Below are positions 6,113 through 8,433 of a DNA stretch of 8,433 nucleotides, piece after piece. Position 1 is the first letter of the stretch, and every line of letters starts with the position of its first letter. The translations under genes and the position numbers were made by a program. Below the pieces are notes generated by a model that was given only the letters and a program-made list of their open reading frames with translations, made no database searches and was not told the origin of the DNA. Location: assembly GCA_030610965.1 (NCBI GenBank), contig JAUWQU010000126.1, forward strand, positions 1 to 8,433. The letters are read 5' to 3'. The stretch is from Phycisphaerae bacterium. Lineage in GTDB: Bacteria; Planctomycetota; Phycisphaerae; SM23-33.

Positions 6113-7918
6113 ATGGATGTTGAGGTCGAGTCGATCATCGGCACGGCCTTGCGGGGTGAACTTACCGAGGATCAGGCGAAGCGGCTTGCCCGCTTTGGCC
6201 CGGAAGTGACCAGTCTGGCACTGCTGGCGGTGGCAACGAAGAAGATCCCCGTCGCGAAGATAGAATTTAGCGAGGCAACCCACCCGCGTGAGAAACTGAA
6301 CGAGGAAACCGCCGAGGACTACGGGCGGGCAATGAAGGAGGGTGAGAAGCTTCCGCCGATCATCGTGTTCCACGACGGGAAGAGCTACTACCTGGCCGAT
6401 GGCTGGCACCGCCTCGTAGGCGCGAAGAAGTTCTGGCTGAAGGACATCGATGCCGATGTCCGCCAGGGCTCGCAACGTGAGGCGACTCTTTTCGCCGTGG
6501 GCGCCAACCACAAGCACGGTCTGCGGCGCACGAATGCGGACAAACGCAAGGCCGTGAAGATCGTGCTGGATGACGAGGAGTGGCGGGAGTGGTCGGTTGC
6601 GAGGATCGCCGGCCTGTGCAACGTGAGTTGGGGCCTCGTCGACAAGGTTTGGAAGGAGAAGGGCTATCCTCAAAAATCGGAGGATAGCGAAGGGCGGATC
6701 GTCGAGCGTAACGACACGAAGTACCGTCAGAAGGTCGCCCGGAAACCCAGCAAGCAGAAGGCGATCACGCCCGTGAGTATGGTTCTGGACGTCCTCGACG
6801 ACGTGGTGGAGACAAAACGCAGTTTTCGCCAGGACAGCCACCCCGAACTCGCCGAGGAATTCGACGACGTGGTGGACCGCCTCCAGCGGATCGTGGGGAA
6901 GGCCACGGGCGCCAAAAACCGTATGACGAAGGGCCTCAGGGTGCCGCTGAACGTCTATGATAAGCCTAGAATTGGTGGCATCTTAGGTACTGAAGAGTTC
7001 AAGAAGAAAGGGATGTGCAACTATGCGGTGAACGTGGGATTCATGTGCGGGCACCAGTGCACCTACTGTTCATCTGGGGCATCGCTGCGATGCCACGAGG
7101 CATTTGGGGATGTTCAGCAGACAGCCTTCCGGAAGGGTTACGCCATCCTCGACAGCAACACCCCCGAGAGAATCCGACGGGACCCGCCGAGCCTCACGGA
7201 GGCCGACGTCGTTCAGCTCTGCACAACAGACGACGCATGGAGCCCTGAGGCCCAGAGGCTCAAGATCGGTCGAAAGTGCCTGGAGTTCCTGCTGAACGAA
7301 ACCCCCGCCCAGGTGCGGATCCTGACAAAGAACGCGGCGGTCGCCGAGGATTTCGATGTTCTCAAACCCCATGCCAAGCGAGTTATCGTCGGTCTGAGCA
7401 CGGGTATCCCGGCGAGCAGGGAGGACGTCGCCGCGGCAGTTGAACCGAACGCCTCATCCGTGAAAGACCGGCTGGCAGCCCTGAAAAGGGCCCAAGAGCT
7501 GGAGATTCGGACCTACGGAATGCTCTGTCCGGTCCTCCCCGGCGTTGCTGACGACAAGGAACATCTCGTGGAGATGTTCAACGCGGTGCTTGAGCGCGGG
7601 GCCGAGGACATCTGGTTGGAGCCGGTCAACAGCCGAGGCCCGAGTCGGACACTTACGAGTGCCGCCCTGAGAGACGCGGGGCTGGATACCGAGGCCGAGG
7701 CCATGGACACGCTCAAACCGGCGGCGAACTGGTCGGTGTACGCCACCACCCTGATCAAGACCGCCATCGGGGTTGCCAAACGGCTCGGGGTACTCGACAA
7801 GCTGCACATCCTGCTCTATCCCAAACGACTCAGCCCTGAACACGAGGCCGAGCTCAGACGGTGCAAGCGAGGCATCATTTGGCTGGAGAAGGAGGCTTCG
7901 CTGGAAGAAGACGAATGA
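6113..7918 (+). CDS. ParB/sulfiredoxin-like domain fused to SplB-like radical SAM domain (601 aa)
   Basis: Residues use ATG 6113 as 1. The N-terminus (about 8-43) contains GELTEDQAKRLARFGPEV, a short helical region. A ParB/Srx-fold domain spans about 45-133, with the signature LADGWHR at 94-100 and the phrase GLRRTNADKRKAV at 136-148 that commonly follows this fold in phage and mobile-element ParB-like proteins. A helix-turn-helix-like stretch is at about 161-182 (SVARIAGLCNVSWGLVDKV). From about 274 a radical SAM domain begins: FMCGHQCTYC gives Cys312, Cys316 and Cys319 (CX3CX2C) for the 4Fe-4S cluster and SAM. RILTKN (402-407), VGLST (426-430) and GMLCPVLPGVADD (469-481) follow, in the order found in spore photoproduct lyase-like proteins. 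The product should therefore bind DNA or nucleotide and carry out a 5'-deoxyadenosyl radical reaction; the substrate is unknown. The frame extends upstream to a TTG at 6032, but that part looks untranslated; ATG 6095 is the other option. No strong Shine-Dalgarno sequence marks either ATG. It appears to be a single-gene transcript. Confidence 0.9.
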   Translation: MDVEVESIIGTALRGELTEDQAKRLARFGPEVTSLALLAVATKKIPVAKIEFSEATHPREKLNEETAEDYGRAMKEGEKLPPIIVFHDGKSYYLADGWHRLVGAKKFWLKDIDADVRQGSQREATLFAVGANHKHGLRRTNADKRKAVKIVLDDEEWREWSVARIAGLCNVSWGLVDKVWKEKGYPQKSEDSEGRIVERNDTKYRQKVARKPSKQKAITPVSMVLDVLDDVVETKRSFRQDSHPELAEEFDDVVDRLQRIVGKATGAKNRMTKGLRVPLNVYDKPRIGGILGTEEFKKKGMCNYAVNVGFMCGHQCTYCSSGASLRCHEAFGDVQQTAFRKGYAILDSNTPERIRRDPPSLTEADVVQLCTTDDAWSPEAQRLKIGRKCLEFLLNETPAQVRILTKNAAVAEDFDVLKPHAKRVIVGLSTGIPASREDVAAAVEPNASSVKDRLAALKRAQELEIRTYGMLCPVLPGVADDKEHLVEMFNAVLERGAEDIWLEPVNSRGPSRTLTSAALRDAGLDTEAEAMDTLKPAANWSVYATTLIKTAIGVAKRLGVLDKLHILLYPKRLSPEHEAELRRCKRGIIWLEKEASLEEDE

Positions 7919-7926
7919 GCCGCACT

Positions 7927-7939
7927 AGCGGATGCCGCT
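7927..7939 (+). terminator. Small hairpin after the ParB-radical SAM gene
   Basis: AGCGG and CCGCT form a 5-bp stem with an ATG loop, eight bases after the stop codon. No T-run follows. Together with the palindrome 25 bases further on it may end or stabilise the transcript. Confidence 0.25.
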
Positions 7940-7963
7940 TGATCCCCGCATGATCGAGCAGAT

Positions 7964-7981
7964 TGGTGGGACGTCCCACCA
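7964..7981. promoter_or_regulatory. Perfect 18-bp palindrome
   Basis: TGGTGGGACGTCCCACCA is fully self-complementary. One non-complementary T:G position beyond it the symmetry resumes (GA...TC), giving 7961-7984 with a G-U pair in RNA. It lies between the ParB-radical SAM gene and the next small gene. It could be a binding site for a dimeric DNA-binding protein or, as RNA, a strong hairpin that ends the upstream transcript, although no T-run follows. Confidence 0.5.
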
Positions 7982-8036
7982 GTCTTGCGGGTCGCGTCCA
8001 GCTTGTTGATCCCACCCCCTCTCCAAGGAGATAATC

Positions 8037-8107
8037 ATGCCGATGAAGCACGCCATAATCAATCTGCGTATCACCCGCCGGGAACTCGGCACGATTCTGG
8101 CGGCCAA
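8037..8107 (+). CDS. 5' part of a small unrecognised gene, apparently interrupted by the intron
   Basis: The ATG at 8037 has an excellent ribosome binding site, AAGGAG at 8025-8030, spaced six bases. The frame reads MPMKHAIINLRITRRELGTI and then LAA before reaching the proposed intron boundary. If the frame is simply followed into the intron it adds about ten residues and stops at TAA 8136-8138, giving a 33-residue peptide whose last part looks unlike the first. The helix-like start reminds me, from memory only, of small hypothetical proteins with an 'ILAAL' helix. With the intron spliced, the codon beginning AA would continue into a second exon outside the window. No function can be assigned, and a free-standing 33-residue peptide remains possible. 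Confidence 0.5.
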
Positions 8108-8433
8108 GTGCTTAATTCGAGCCCCAACTCAGCTATAAACAGTGCAGGTGCGATGGTGCTATCGCATAGTTGAGTGCAGCCCGAAAGGGCTGTCGATTTC
8201 GTGTTCAGGACTGTCTCCGGCTCTCCATGCGTCGCTGGTAACGGCGGGGTGTGAAGCGAGGGTCAACGCCCGAAGCGGAAGCCAACCGCAGGCTAGGCAG
8301 GGCAAGGAGAAGGCTGGACGGGCGAACGCGAGTGAACCCTTGATGAGGCTTCGATAGTTTAGAACACCGAAAGCGGTTGACACGGTGTGACCGGGTCACG
8401 GGCGGGTACTTCCCGTCCAGCGGTGTCGGCGCC
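8108..8433 (+). mobile_element. Group II intron, 5' portion (truncated by the window edge)
   Basis: Group II introns are self-splicing RNAs that move with the help of an encoded reverse transcriptase/maturase. The proposed 5' end is GTGCT at 8108-8112, one base off the usual GTGYG. The following 326 bases hold no believable protein frame but are full of paired RNA segments and GAAA-type motifs, and the wording (TATAAACAGTGCAGGTGCG, GGGTCAACGCCCGAAGCG, TAGTTTAGAACACCG) is of the kind I know from domain I of bacterial introns. Domain IV with the reverse transcriptase gene, domain V and the 3' exon would lie to the right of the window. It interrupts the small gene at 8037. I could not find a convincing EBS1 matching the last exon bases, perhaps because it lies further on or because the boundary is a few bases off. 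An alternative 5' end at GTGCG (8148) was considered less likely because of the stem that spans it. Confidence 0.78.
8127..8421 (+). ncRNA. Group II intron domain I structured RNA
   Basis: Pairings seen directly are as follows. 8127-8136 pairs with 8166-8175 (10 bp, one G-U). Inside this, 8150-8154 pairs with 8161-8165. 8177-8182 pairs with 8187-8192 (CAGCCC/GGGCTG) and is capped by a GAAA tetraloop. An ACACCG/CGGTGT stem lies at about 8364-8387. GTGAC and GTCAC close a CGG loop at about 8387-8399. 8313-8322 pairs with 8412-8421 (GCTGGACGGG with CCCGTCCAGC), a perfect 10-bp pairing about 90 bases apart that encloses the previous two. Nested local and long-range stems of this kind are what domain I, the scaffold that also recognises the exon, is built from. 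Confidence 0.72.

Noticed and set aside
5918..6841. A 307-codon minus-strand frame inside the ParB-radical SAM gene
   Set aside because: It is antisense to conserved ParB motifs, has no recognisable domain, and overlaps both predicted promoters.
7939..8013. Direct repeat TTGATCCC (7939-7946 and 8006-8013)
   Set aside because: Eight bases twice in 75 is too little to claim a target-site duplication or attachment site; no element end coincides with either copy.
8025..8107. CRISPR array, tRNA or IS element near the right end
   Set aside because: No spaced direct repeats, cloverleaf fold or transposase frame could be found. The structured RNA is better explained as group II intron domain I.
8142..8399. 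Short frames on both strands near the right edge (71, 74 and 64 codons)
   Set aside because: They lie in the highly paired intron RNA and have no ribosome binding site or domain.

Overview
The window is GC-rich, compact bacterial DNA. Long tetratricopeptide (TPR) proteins with signal peptides, short 7-, 9- and 15-base tandem repeats around genes, and the overall base composition suggest a planctomycete-like genome. That is an impression from style, not a proven assignment.

Left and centre (1-5875), minus strand, read right to left. A TTGACA-type promoter near 5915-5943 precedes two translationally coupled genes. The first encodes an exported 460-residue TPR protein (5875-4493). The second encodes an exported TPR protein of about 1029 residues (4496-1407) and overlaps the first by an ATGA. 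A 321-base intergenic stretch with a perfect 8-bp hairpin and two families of short tandem repeats follows. Then come a membrane-anchored lytic transglycosylase (1085-489) and a lipoprotein gene (447 to beyond base 1) that runs off the left edge. All four products are predicted to be exported or membrane-attached. The large TPR protein also carries a segment resembling a peptidoglycan-binding motif, so the group looks like cell-envelope or peptidoglycan machinery.

Right (about 5950-7918), plus strand. Transcribed divergently from a TATAAT-bearing region is a single gene for an unusual multidomain protein: a ParB/sulfiredoxin-like domain and a helix-turn-helix-like segment, followed by a radical SAM domain with a CX3CX2C cluster motif that resembles the spore photoproduct lyase (SplB) group. 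Its task is not known from the sequence. A DNA-directed radical reaction is one inference.

Right edge (7919-8433). After that gene lie a small hairpin and a perfect 18-bp palindrome. A small gene with a very good ribosome binding site begins at 8037, but its reading frame ends abruptly. From about 8108 the sequence behaves like the 5' part (domain I) of a group II intron. It has a 10-bp stem, a GAAA-capped 6-bp stem, further local hairpins and a perfect 10-bp long-range pairing (8313-8322 with 8412-8421). The element runs off the right edge, so its reverse transcriptase and 3' end are not visible. The ParB-radical SAM gene next to a retroelement marks this side as an accessory region.
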